A stretch of 6,379 nucleotides of DNA from Fibrobacter sp. (GTDB lineage: Bacteria > Fibrobacterota > Fibrobacteria > Fibrobacterales > Fibrobacteraceae). The notes under the pieces were generated by a model. The model ran no database searches and was not told the origin of the DNA. It saw only the letters and a program-made list of their open reading frames with translations. Positions 1-4,730 of this stretch are shown in pieces (position 1 is the stretch's first letter; every line of letters starts with the position of its first letter). The DNA lies in the NCBI GenBank assembly GCA_017550445.1, contig JAFZOV010000169.1, positions 1-6,379 of the forward strand. The letters run 5' to 3'. Position numbers and translations under genes: made by a program.

Positions 1-518
1 CCAACGATATCGAAAGTCTGTTCGAAGCTGATGTTTTCGTCGTGGCCAACGTCGGGCTTGGTGCTCGGCGTGTAGAGCGGCTTTTCGAGCTTCTGGCAGA
101 GCTGCAGGCCTTCGGGGAGAACGTGACCGCAAATCTTACCGGTCTTCTGGTAATCCTTCCAGCCAGAACCCACGATGTAACCGCGAACGATGCATTCCAC
201 GGAATGGCGGTGAGCCTTCTTCACGATCATGGAACGGCCGCGGAGGTAGTCGGCGTGCTTCTTGAGCACTGCCGGGTATTCGTTCACGTCGGCGGTGATG
301 AGGTGGTTCTTCATGCCGAGGTGCTGGAACCAGAACAGCGAAAGCTGGTTGAGGATTTTGCCCTTACCAGGAATCGGGGTGGGGAGCACCACGTCAAAAG
401 CGGAAAGACGGTCGCTGGCGACCATCAGGAAGCTGTCGCCCAGGTCGTACATGTCGCGTACTTTACCCTGGTGGAACAGCGGAACTTCGGTAATGGGGGT
501 TTCGAATTTTAAGCTCAT
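1..518 (-). CDS. purC: Phosphoribosylaminoimidazole-succinocarboxamide synthase (SAICAR synthetase), 5' part
   Basis: PurC joins aspartate to CAIR in an ATP-dependent step of cytoplasmic purine synthesis, giving SAICAR. Reading the minus strand from the ATG at 518-516 gives 172 codons with no stop before the window edge, so the 3' end is missing. Visible family motifs are GKVRD (residues 18-22), the nucleotide-site segment SDRLSAFD (35-42), ECIVRGYIVGSGWKDY (108-123) and the substrate-site segment TPSTKPDVGHDENIS (150-164). The spacing and the GSGWKDYQKTG segment resemble the longer yeast ADE1-like class (about 290-300 residues) rather than the roughly 237-residue E. coli type. The start is chosen because MSLKFETPITEVPLFHQGKV aligns with the family N-terminus and an in-frame start further upstream is not needed. 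No good Shine-Dalgarno sequence precedes it. The gene lies 71 bp downstream of the deacetylase-like gene on the same strand but appears to have its own promoter. Confidence 0.96.
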   Translation of the reverse strand, partial: MSLKFETPITEVPLFHQGKVRDMYDLGDSFLMVASDRLSAFDVVLPTPIPGKGKILNQLSLFWFQHLGMKNHLITADVNEYPAVLKKHADYLRGRSMIVKKAHRHSVECIVRGYIVGSGWKDYQKTGKICGHVLPEGLQLCQKLEKPLYTPSTKPDVGHDENISFEQTFDIV

Positions 519-528
519 AGTGCAGAGC

Positions 529-557
529 AATTTAGAAAAATCTGCCTAATAAGGCAA
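529..557 (-). promoter_or_regulatory. Candidate purC promoter, near-leaderless
   Basis: On the minus strand TTGCCT (557-552) is followed after exactly 17 bp by TAAATT (534-529), a reasonable match to sigma-70-type -35 and -10 boxes. Only 10 bases lie between the -10 box and the purC ATG, so a transcript starting about 7 bases after the box would have a leader of about 3 nt. This agrees with the lack of a Shine-Dalgarno sequence. The -35 box overlaps a short dyad (543-556, arms TGCCT/AGGCA, loop TATT) followed by a T-rich run on the minus strand. That dyad could instead be a weak terminator for the upstream gene. Position and spacing are seen; function is inferred. Confidence 0.4.
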
Positions 558-589
558 GATTACATGTTGCTGCCGCAATCGCTTGGCGA

Positions 590-1345
590 CTAAAGGTCTC
601 TGTACAGCGAAAGTTTGCGTCCGCGGTTTAAGGCGACGCGAATCAAATCGTGGATTTTGTCTTTTCGGTCGGGGAAATCCACCGGGTGCAGTGCGATGCG
701 GGGGAGTCCGACGGGAATTTTCAAGATGATTTCACCAAACTTGAACGCTGTCTTTTGCAAAAAGTTCGGGATGCCGGCGAAACTTGCGACAGGGGAGGCG
801 TAGCGCTTGCCCTTGGCTGTTACGAGGGCGTAGCGGTCTTCGTAGAGCATCTTTTCGGCATGGACCTGGCTCGGCAGGAATTTGTTGCTGTACCAGGTCG
901 GCGGAATAAATGCGGCGGGCTTTTCAACGTCATTCCGGACTTGCGAAACGTCATTCCGGGCTTGACCCGGAATCTCAAACAATTTCTTCCACGCGTCAAG
1001 GCCCGCATGCAGCAACCTGCTGGATTCAAATTCGCTGAGGCCAGCAAACTCGGCTTCGCCGTTGGTAAGGTTCATGCCGATGAGGCCCATGTAACTGCGG
1101 CCTTGGCTGAATTCGGCCTGGTGCTTGTAGCCGTGCAGTGCGAGTTCAAATCCGTCCGCTTTCAATTTGCGGAGCGTGCTTTTAAAGCCTTCGACAGTGT
1201 CCGACGGTGCCTTCTCTGTATCTGGAATAACGAGTACGCTGAAAGGGGCTCCTGCCAGGTCCTTGAGTTCTTCAAGGATTGGAGCCATTTTTTGGTAGTT
1301 CCAGACGCTGAAATCATGAAAGCAGAGAAGAAACTTGCGAGCCAT
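590..1345 (-). CDS. DUF2334-type polysaccharide deacetylase-like protein
   Basis: This 251-residue protein has the features of a DUF2334 / NodB-like deacetylase fold. An N-terminal strand ends in CFHDF (H10, D11). ELALHGYKH follows at 67-75, an H-x3-H pair (H71, H75) expected to bind metal together with D11. FIPPTWYSN lies at 147-155 and IALHPVDF, with H220, at 217-224. The family removes acetyl or related groups from carbohydrates; the substrate here is unknown. No signal peptide is visible, so it is probably cytoplasmic. Residues 124-140 (EIPGQARNDV, then SQVRNDV) are not family sequence: they are the translation of a dispersed palindromic repeat at 928-976, inserted in frame between a helix and the FIPP strand. 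All presumed metal-site residues remain, so the protein may still work. The gene is divergent from uppP, with 36 bp between the two starts. The ATG at 1345 is the only sensible start because the HDF strand begins within ten residues of it. Confidence 0.85.
   Translation of the reverse strand: MARKFLLCFHDFSVWNYQKMAPILEELKDLAGAPFSVLVIPDTEKAPSDTVEGFKSTLRKLKADGFELALHGYKHQAEFSQGRSYMGLIGMNLTNGEAEFAGLSEFESSRLLHAGLDAWKKLFEIPGQARNDVSQVRNDVEKPAAFIPPTWYSNKFLPSQVHAEKMLYEDRYALVTAKGKRYASPVASFAGIPNFLQKTAFKFGEIILKIPVGLPRIALHPVDFPDRKDKIHDLIRVALNRGRKLSLYRDL
928..976 (+). repeat. Dispersed palindromic repeat, one full and one partial copy, inside a gene
   Basis: The full copy (949-976) has perfect 8-bp arms ATTCCGGG (953-960) and CCCGGAAT (966-973) around the loop CTTGA, preceded by CGTC and followed by CTC. 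A partial copy (928-948) begins with the same CGTCATTCCGG and keeps CTTG but lacks the second arm. The arrangement matches the elements at 2361-2385 and 4958-4983. Short palindromes of this style, whose translation gives strings such as PGQARNDV, are common dispersed repeats in many bacterial genomes. Together the copies lie within residues 124-140 of the deacetylase-like protein and keep its frame open. Confidence 0.8.
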
Positions 1346-1351
1346 ACGATT

Positions 1352-1374
1352 AATATAGTTAAAAAATCTATATT
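1352..1374. promoter_or_regulatory. Divergent promoter dyad between deacetylase-like gene and uppP
   Basis: The only DNA between the two start codons is 36 bp and AT-rich. It contains a perfect 7-bp inverted repeat, AATATAG (1352-1358) and CTATATT (1368-1374), with a 9-bp A-rich centre. Each arm carries a -10-like TATATT reading outward: 1369-1374 toward uppP and the complement of 1357-1352 toward the deacetylase gene. The boxes end 7 and 6 bases from the respective ATGs, which predicts leaderless or almost leaderless transcripts. I see no convincing -35 box at 17 bp for either. The dyad could instead be, or also be, a regulator binding site. Confidence 0.4.
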
Positions 1375-1381
1375 TCCGACC

Positions 1382-2227
1382 ATGTTTGAATCAATCATCC
1401 TCGGCCTTTTGCAGGGCCTCGCCGAATTTCTCCCCATCTCTAGCTCCGGTCACCTTGTTATCGGGCACGAACTTTTAGGCATGAACGAAGCGGGCATGTT
1501 CTTCGATATCATGCTCCACGCCGGTACGCTGCTTTCGATTTTCGTGGTATTCCACAAGAAGATTACCGACATCATCGTGGGCTGCATTCGCCGTAACCCC
1601 GAACAGCTGCGCGAAGCGGGTTACATCATTCTCGCCTCGATTCCGACGGCACTTATTGGCATTGGCTTTAAAGACGCGCTCGAAGGCCTCTTCGAAAATC
1701 CGCGCGCCGTTTGCGTGGCCGAACTCTTCACCGGCATTCTGCTTTTCACCTCTCAATGGGGCGCAACCGGTGCCAAACACCCTGATAACGAGGGCGTCAA
1801 GATGAACTGGTGGCGTGCCTTGGTGACCGGTACCGTGCAGGGTGTCGCTTGCATCCCGGGTATCAGCCGTAGCGGCTCTACCATCAGCGCCATGATGTTC
1901 ATGGGCGTGAACCGTAAGTACGCTGGCGAATTCAGCTTCCTCATGAGCATCCCCGCCGTGGGCGGTGCTGCACTCCTCGATTGCATCAAGTGGATCAAGT
2001 GCCAGAGCATGACCCCTGAAAAGGCTCTGCTTGACCCGGAAAAGGGCATGAAATGTGCCGACGCCGGTGGCTTTACCCCCGAACTTTTGGTGGGCATGGT
2101 CGTGTCGTTTATCTTTGGCATCATCGCCCTCAAGTGGCTAATGACCTTCTTGCAGAAGGGCAAGTTCCAGCACTTCGCCTGGTACGTGTGGGCCGTGGGT
2201 ATCCTCGGACTGATTTTCATCAAGTAA
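1382..2227 (+). CDS. uppP: Undecaprenyl-diphosphatase (UppP/BacA family)
   Basis: UppP is an integral membrane phosphatase that converts undecaprenyl diphosphate to undecaprenyl phosphate. This recycles the lipid carrier for peptidoglycan and other envelope polymers; overproduction is known to give bacitracin resistance. The 281-residue length is normal for the family. The (E/Q)-x3-E motif is Q11-GLA-E15, running into FLPISSSGH (16-24). The second signature is PGISRSGST (159-167), whose R163 corresponds to the catalytic arginine. Several hydrophobic segments are clear, including about 47-57, 81-96, 113-124, 186-200, 235-256 and 266-280. The ATG at 1382 is chosen because MFESIILGLLQGLAEFLP matches the family start. 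The same open frame continues 244 codons further upstream, but that part only runs antisense through the deacetylase gene. No Shine-Dalgarno sequence is evident, in keeping with a leaderless message. Hairpins at 2235-2250 and 2258-2305 follow the stop. Confidence 0.97.
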   Translation: MFESIILGLLQGLAEFLPISSSGHLVIGHELLGMNEAGMFFDIMLHAGTLLSIFVVFHKKITDIIVGCIRRNPEQLREAGYIILASIPTALIGIGFKDALEGLFENPRAVCVAELFTGILLFTSQWGATGAKHPDNEGVKMNWWRALVTGTVQGVACIPGISRSGSTISAMMFMGVNRKYAGEFSFLMSIPAVGGAALLDCIKWIKCQSMTPEKALLDPEKGMKCADAGGFTPELLVGMVVSFIFGIIALKWLMTFLQKGKFQHFAWYVWAVGILGLIFIK

Positions 2228-2234
2228 GTGATGT

Positions 2235-2250
2235 GGGGGAGGACTCCCCC
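2235..2250 (+). terminator. Short GC hairpin just after uppP
   Basis: GGGGGA (2235-2240) and TCCCCC (2245-2250) form a perfect 6-bp stem with a GGAC loop, 7 bases after the uppP stop codon. Only a short TAATT follows rather than a T-tract, so termination on its own would be weak. It may act with the larger hairpin that follows, or protect the 3' end of the message. Confidence 0.4.
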
Positions 2251-2257
2251 TAATTGC

Positions 2258-2305
2258 AGCCTTGGTTGTGTCACCCTGAGCTTGTCGAAGGGTCTAACCA
2301 AGGCT
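2258..2305 (+). terminator. Long compound hairpin, likely uppP terminator, with a nested repeat
   Basis: AGCCTTGGTT (2258-2267) and AACCAAGGCT (2296-2305) are perfect 10-bp inverted arms, followed by TTTCATTA. Inside the loop lies a second inverted repeat, ACCCT (2273-2277) and AGGGT (2289-2293). The whole 48-nt structure could end uppP transcription. The T-run after it is short, so termination is plausible rather than certain. Confidence 0.5.
2272..2293 (+). repeat. CCCTGAGCTTGTCGAAGGG-type dispersed repeat
   Basis: The core CCCTGAGCTTGTCGAAGGG (2274-2292) is a short palindromic sequence that I recognise as recurring widely in bacterial intergenic DNA. The arms are ACCCT and AGGGT. Here it forms the loop of the larger inverted repeat at 2258-2305. 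Only one copy is present in this window, so the repeat status rests on recognition, not on a count. Confidence 0.55.
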
Positions 2306-2318
2306 TTCATTACCCTCT

Positions 2319-2332
2319 CGAGCGGGCGCTCG
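2319..2332. repeat. GC-rich perfect inverted repeat
   Basis: CGAGCG (2319-2324) and CGCTCG (2327-2332) are separated by GG. With only two loop bases the full stem cannot form as written, but a shorter stem with a larger loop can. No T-tract follows. It may belong to the same repeat-rich insertion as its neighbours; function is unknown. Confidence 0.35.
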
Positions 2333-2360
2333 CCGCCCCGCAACGCCCCGGCCCTTAAAT

Positions 2361-2385
2361 GTCATGCCCGCGAAGGCGGGCATCT
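2361..2385 (+). repeat. Dispersed palindromic repeat, intergenic copy
   Basis: GTC is followed by the 8-bp arm ATGCCCGC (2364-2371), loop GAAG and the inverted arm GCGGGCAT (2376-2383), then CTCC. The layout is the same as at 949-976 and 4958-4983, but the arm and loop sequences differ with compensating changes in both arms, as expected for a structured repeat family. Confidence 0.7.
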
Positions 2386-2474
2386 CCTTTCCTATCCGAG
2401 AAAAAAGAATCAAAGCAGCCCACGGCTCCAGAAAAGTGCTCGTCTCGCTCACATGGCCGTTCCGGAATGTTCGC

Positions 2475-2600
2475 TCAACGACACATTTTCTTCCGCCTTA
2501 GGGCCACATCCATCAAGAGCCTCGGTTCAAGAGACTCAATTTTATAATTTTTGCGGTTGTTTTTCTTGGACTTTTTGTTCTTCTTGTTGAGTTTAGACAT
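2475..2600 (-). pseudogene. Truncated LEPR-XLL N-terminus of a large exported protein
   Basis: From the ATG at 2600 the minus strand encodes 41 residues and then TGA (2477-2475). The first 20 residues are very basic and rich in K and N (MSKLNKKNKKSKKNNRKNYK). They are followed by IESLEPRLLMD (21-31), a clear match to the LEPR-XLL motif found at the extreme N-terminus of very large, often repeat-bearing surface or secreted proteins. The frame stops ten residues later, and no other frame downstream restores a long protein. An AGGGG sequence lies 4 bases before the ATG, so the start looks real. The simplest reading is the 5' end of a lost giant gene, cut off near residue 31 by deletion or insertion. 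A deliberately short peptide is possible but less likely. It follows the FISUMP gene on the same strand, 58 bp downstream. Confidence 0.6.
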
Positions 2601-2611
2601 ATAACCCCTAT

Positions 2612-2632
2612 AGCCTTTTTTCCAAAAAGGCT
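2612..2632. terminator. Perfect 9-bp hairpin between FISUMP gene and LEPR remnant
   Basis: AGCCTTTTT (2612-2620) and AAAAAGGCT (2624-2632) form a perfect stem around a 3-nt loop. Read on the plus strand it is followed by TTGTTAATTTGTT, which resembles an intrinsic terminator for transcripts coming from uppP. Read on the minus strand it lies 26 bp past the FISUMP stop but is followed by TATAGGGG, not a T-tract. There it would also form the leader hairpin of the LEPR remnant, ending 11 bases before its ATG. Confidence 0.5.
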
Positions 2633-2658
2633 TTGTTAATTTGTTAAAAATTCACGAT

Positions 2659-3837
2659 TTAATAATTTTTTACACAGCGGACGGGAAAAGCCTGCGTTTT
2701 CACACTTCTCGCCGTCCTACTGACATCTCTTGATTGAATAATAACCCCATAAGCTGAGTCATCATAATCCGGATATTGTTGCGGCAACCAATACAGAGAA
2801 TATTTTTTTATTGAATCAAACTTTCCCCCTAGGGGAATCCAGCATCCCGTCGGCAATATCGACAAACCATAATCGTTATTACCGAAGCCGGCAACCTTTG
2901 AGCCCATATAATGAGCGACACTATTGCCGCTTTTTTCCTGCAAATTCGCCCATTCGTTGTCATTCATTATATGCCAACCTTCTGGACAAACCCCCTGTTG
3001 TACAATTTCGCTCTTTTCCATTTTCCCGGCTTTCCCCATTGGGAATGAGTACGAACATTTTTCCGACCCAAGTTTTACAGAGTCGCAAATTGAAGGAATA
3101 TTCATTGCGGCGCTCCAAGTATATAATCCGCCCCAACCATTGTTGCAATACCACGAATCATTATCGTAACAATACTTGGCAGAATCTCCCAATACCGTAC
3201 CACCAGGCACCATCTTGCCGAAGTTTAAGTTCTCGGCAAAAATTGTATACGTTACATCATAAACCTTATCATATATCTCCACCGTACGATACTTGTGCCC
3301 GTCGCGAGGATCAGTAAACTCGCCGTAAGACACTTTCTCGTTAAATTGCTCCGTCATGTCGAAATAGCTGCTACTGCTCGGTGCATTTGCCTGTTCTAGA
3401 GAATCAAGATTCAGCCATTGCCCACTACGGCATACCATTTGGAATCCATCCTTATGCCAATAGGTCTCCCCTTCACAGTCTTCCGTGCATTCCGCCAGGC
3501 ACTGTAGTTGTTTAGACAATGAACTGGAACTTTCAAAAAGAACCAAACTACTTGAAGAACTGCTCTTGGCATCCGTAGACGAACTCGATTTCGCAGAAGA
3601 CGAACTGTTCGTTGACGAGGACGAGACGCTGCTGCTGGATTTGTCTCCATTGCCGTCACTGGTCCCGTCGCTGCTGCTCAGGATTTCGCTAGACGAAGAT
3701 TCCTTCTCCGGCTCAACGAAACTGCTGCTGTCATCATCGCCACAGGCGACGAACAGGAACGTCAATGCAAATGCCAAAACGAGAATGATGGATCCTCGGC
3801 CGTTGACCAAGGATGACGTCGGTAACAGATTCTTCAT
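2659..3837 (-). CDS. FISUMP-domain lipoprotein with serine-rich linker
   Basis: This 392-residue protein has a lipoprotein signal: a hydrophobic stretch at about 17-31 and FVAC with the lipidated cysteine at C32, followed by GDDD. Residues about 37-106 form a linker of SSSS runs mixed with D, E, K and T. A small cysteine-bearing module (C113, C117, C121, C136) includes YWHKDGFQMVCRSGQW. From about 171 to the end is a FISUMP domain: YGEFTDPRDGHKYRTVEI, FAENLNF, GLYTWSAAMN, VCPEGWHIMNDNEWANLQ, LSILPTGCW and the terminal FPVRCVKN. The usual aromatic/WSS segment before the end is replaced by YWLPQQYPDYDDSAYGV. The domain's function is not established; an anchored, surface-facing role is inferred. 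The start at 3837 is preferred because GGAG at 3847-3844 lies 6 bases before it. An in-frame ATG at 3849 would add four residues (MEHR) and lacks a comparable site. A candidate terminator of the upstream Rpn gene lies 54 bp before the start. Confidence 0.93.
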   Translation of the reverse strand: MKNLLPTSSLVNGRGSIILVLAFALTFLFVACGDDDSSSFVEPEKESSSSEILSSSDGTSDGNGDKSSSSVSSSSTNSSSSAKSSSSTDAKSSSSSSLVLFESSSSLSKQLQCLAECTEDCEGETYWHKDGFQMVCRSGQWLNLDSLEQANAPSSSSYFDMTEQFNEKVSYGEFTDPRDGHKYRTVEIYDKVYDVTYTIFAENLNFGKMVPGGTVLGDSAKYCYDNDSWYCNNGWGGLYTWSAAMNIPSICDSVKLGSEKCSYSFPMGKAGKMEKSEIVQQGVCPEGWHIMNDNEWANLQEKSGNSVAHYMGSKVAGFGNNDYGLSILPTGCWIPLGGKFDSIKKYSLYWLPQQYPDYDDSAYGVIIQSRDVSRTARSVKTQAFPVRCVKNY

Positions 3838-3843
3838 TCTATG

Positions 3844-3847
3844 CTCC
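3844..3847 (-). promoter_or_regulatory. Ribosome binding site deciding the lipoprotein start
   Basis: GGAG on the minus strand sits 6 bases upstream of the ATG at 3837-3835 and overlaps the alternative ATG at 3849-3847. This supports the inner start MKNLLP over MEHRMKNLLP. With the inner start the basic n-region is also compact, as usual for a lipoprotein signal. Confidence 0.6.
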
Positions 3848-3890
3848 ATGGAAATTTCCCGCCCTAAATTTAACTTATTATTACAGACAA

Positions 3891-3909
3891 AGGCGGTCGT
3901 TGACCGCCT
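3891..3909 (-). terminator. Hairpin terminator after the Rpn-family gene
   Basis: On the minus strand AGGCGGTC and GACCGCCT form a perfect 8-bp, GC-rich stem with an AAC loop, 5 bases after the Rpn stop codon, followed by TTGTCTG. The tail is only modestly T-rich, but position and stem strength fit an intrinsic terminator that separates this gene from the lipoprotein gene. On the plus strand the stem is followed by AAAAAC, so it is not a terminator in that direction. Confidence 0.6.
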
Positions 3910-3914
3910 AAAAA

Positions 3915-4730
3915 CTACAACTTGCCGAGTTCGCGAAGCATCTTCTCGTACTTGTCGGCACGAGCCTTTTCTTCGTCAGCACGTTTTTTTTCTGCATTAG
4001 CAAGTTCGCAAGCTTCGTCTGCACGGGCTTTTTCTGCATCAGCACGTTGGCGTTCAAGGTCCACGGCGATATCGATTTCCTGTTGCCAAGTCATATAGCG
4101 TTTCCTTGTTTCATTGTCCGTCTGGTACCACTTCACTAGGCGATCGACTTTTTCCGTTTCAGGAGAATTGGGCCGCCTTGTGGCGAAATACTCCATATAT
4201 TGCCGGATCGACTTTTCGGCGACGTCGCGGTACTTAGTAAAGATATAAAAATTTTTGAAACAGAGGTCACCCAACTCAATTTTAGGATTGTCGACTTCGA
4301 GATTCTTGAACTTGTACACGGCGCGATTCTGCCCGAAAATGTCCTCGGGGCACAGGAATACGATATAGAGATCCTTCAGATTGTAGTATGGTTCGCCCTT
4401 GTTCAGAGCCTCGCTATCGCACATTGCCTGATAGTAGCGGGTCCTCTTGGGGATTTCCTTGTTGTCTTCCATCTGCATTTCGATATCGAAATTGCGGAGA
4501 GTCTCTCCGTTCGGCCCCGTTTCCTTTACAAAGACGTCATAGCGGATTCCCTTGTAGAAAGGGCTTACTTCGACAGTCTTTTCAGGCTCGGGGTCCCGGA
4601 GTTCGTGAATCTTGATGCCAAGTACCGCTTCGAGGAAGGGCTTGGCGATTTCCTTGTGGCTGAACACCATTGCAAACATGAACCTGTCTGTAATGGGGAG
4701 CTGCTCAAAGGGAGTGCGTTTAGTTTCCAT
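3915..4730 (-). CDS. Rpn-family PD-(D/E)XK nuclease-like protein (PDDEXK_2 / TIGR01784 type)
   Basis: The 271-residue protein matches the Rpn / putative transposase group. It opens with PITDRFMFAMVFSHKEIAKPFLEAVLGIKI (about 12-41), the family's N-terminal helical region. The nuclease core shows D65 in IRYDVFV, then E84-M-Q86 in FDIEMQ, the D...ExQ arrangement of this PD-(D/E)XK branch, then KRTRYYQA (95-102). Characterised Rpn proteins are DNA endonucleases that promote RecA-independent recombination in E. coli, and some are linked to phage defence; activity here is inferred from the intact residues. Residues about 222-268 are a charged coiled coil of repeated AEKARADE-like units, encoded by near-repeated DNA (3959-4046). 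An A8 run lies in this part of the coding strand (3984-3991). The ATG at 4730 gives the family N-terminus, but its Shine-Dalgarno sequence is weak. The gene stands alone, divergent from htpG. Confidence 0.88.
   Translation of the reverse strand: METKRTPFEQLPITDRFMFAMVFSHKEIAKPFLEAVLGIKIHELRDPEPEKTVEVSPFYKGIRYDVFVKETGPNGETLRNFDIEMQMEDNKEIPKRTRYYQAMCDSEALNKGEPYYNLKDLYIVFLCPEDIFGQNRAVYKFKNLEVDNPKIELGDLCFKNFYIFTKYRDVAEKSIRQYMEYFATRRPNSPETEKVDRLVKWYQTDNETRKRYMTWQQEIDIAVDLERQRADAEKARADEACELANAEKKRADEEKARADKYEKMLRELGKL
3959..4046 (-). repeat. Imperfect direct repeats encoding the Rpn coiled-coil tail
   Basis: On the plus strand the pattern GCACG, then RGCYTTTTCT, then TCAGCACG appears at about 3959-3983 and again at 4021-4046, with a diverged unit between them (TTTTTTCTGCATTAGCAAG). 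They encode AEKARADE-type heptads. The similarity at DNA level suggests growth by local duplication, although codon constraint on A/E/K/R/D alone would also produce some of it. Confidence 0.5.

Larger units (their letters stand above)
2228..2658. other. 431-bp region with no full-length gene, rich in palindromes
   Basis: This stretch between uppP and the FISUMP lipoprotein gene holds no full-length gene. It contains hairpins at 2235-2250, 2258-2305, 2319-2332, 2361-2385 and 2612-2632, and a truncated LEPR-XLL reading frame at 2475-2600 on the minus strand. The open plus-strand frame from 2228 to 2590 mostly translates the repeats (for example VTLSLSKG and CHAREGGHLL) and is not a credible gene. 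Between 2390 and 2474 I see nothing that I can name. Confidence 0.7.

Noticed and set aside
42..512. 156-codon plus-strand open frame
   Set aside because: It is antisense to purC, whose minus-strand translation matches SAICAR synthetase from its start codon onward.
928..976. Possible CRISPR-like repeat unit
   Set aside because: There are only two unequal copies in direct contact, with no spacers and no cas genes; they belong to a dispersed palindrome family.
650..1381. 244-codon N-terminal extension of the uppP frame
   Set aside because: It runs antisense through the deacetylase-like gene, and UppP proteins begin at the MFESIILGLLQG position; the total of 525 residues would be far too long.
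2228..2590. 120-codon plus-strand open frame
   Set aside because: Its translation is largely that of the palindromic repeats plus the antisense of the LEPR remnant; no domain or consistent composition.
2811..3317. 168-codon plus-strand open frame
   Set aside because: It is antisense to the FISUMP domain and has no recognisable motif.
3850..3859. Perfect 10-bp palindrome GGAAATTTCC before the lipoprotein gene
   Set aside because: It is short and AT-centred, with no second copy or known operator match in the window; chance occurrence is likely.
3915..4730. Transposase of an insertion sequence
   Set aside because: Rpn-family proteins are often labelled putative transposases, but I see no terminal inverted repeats or target duplications around the gene.
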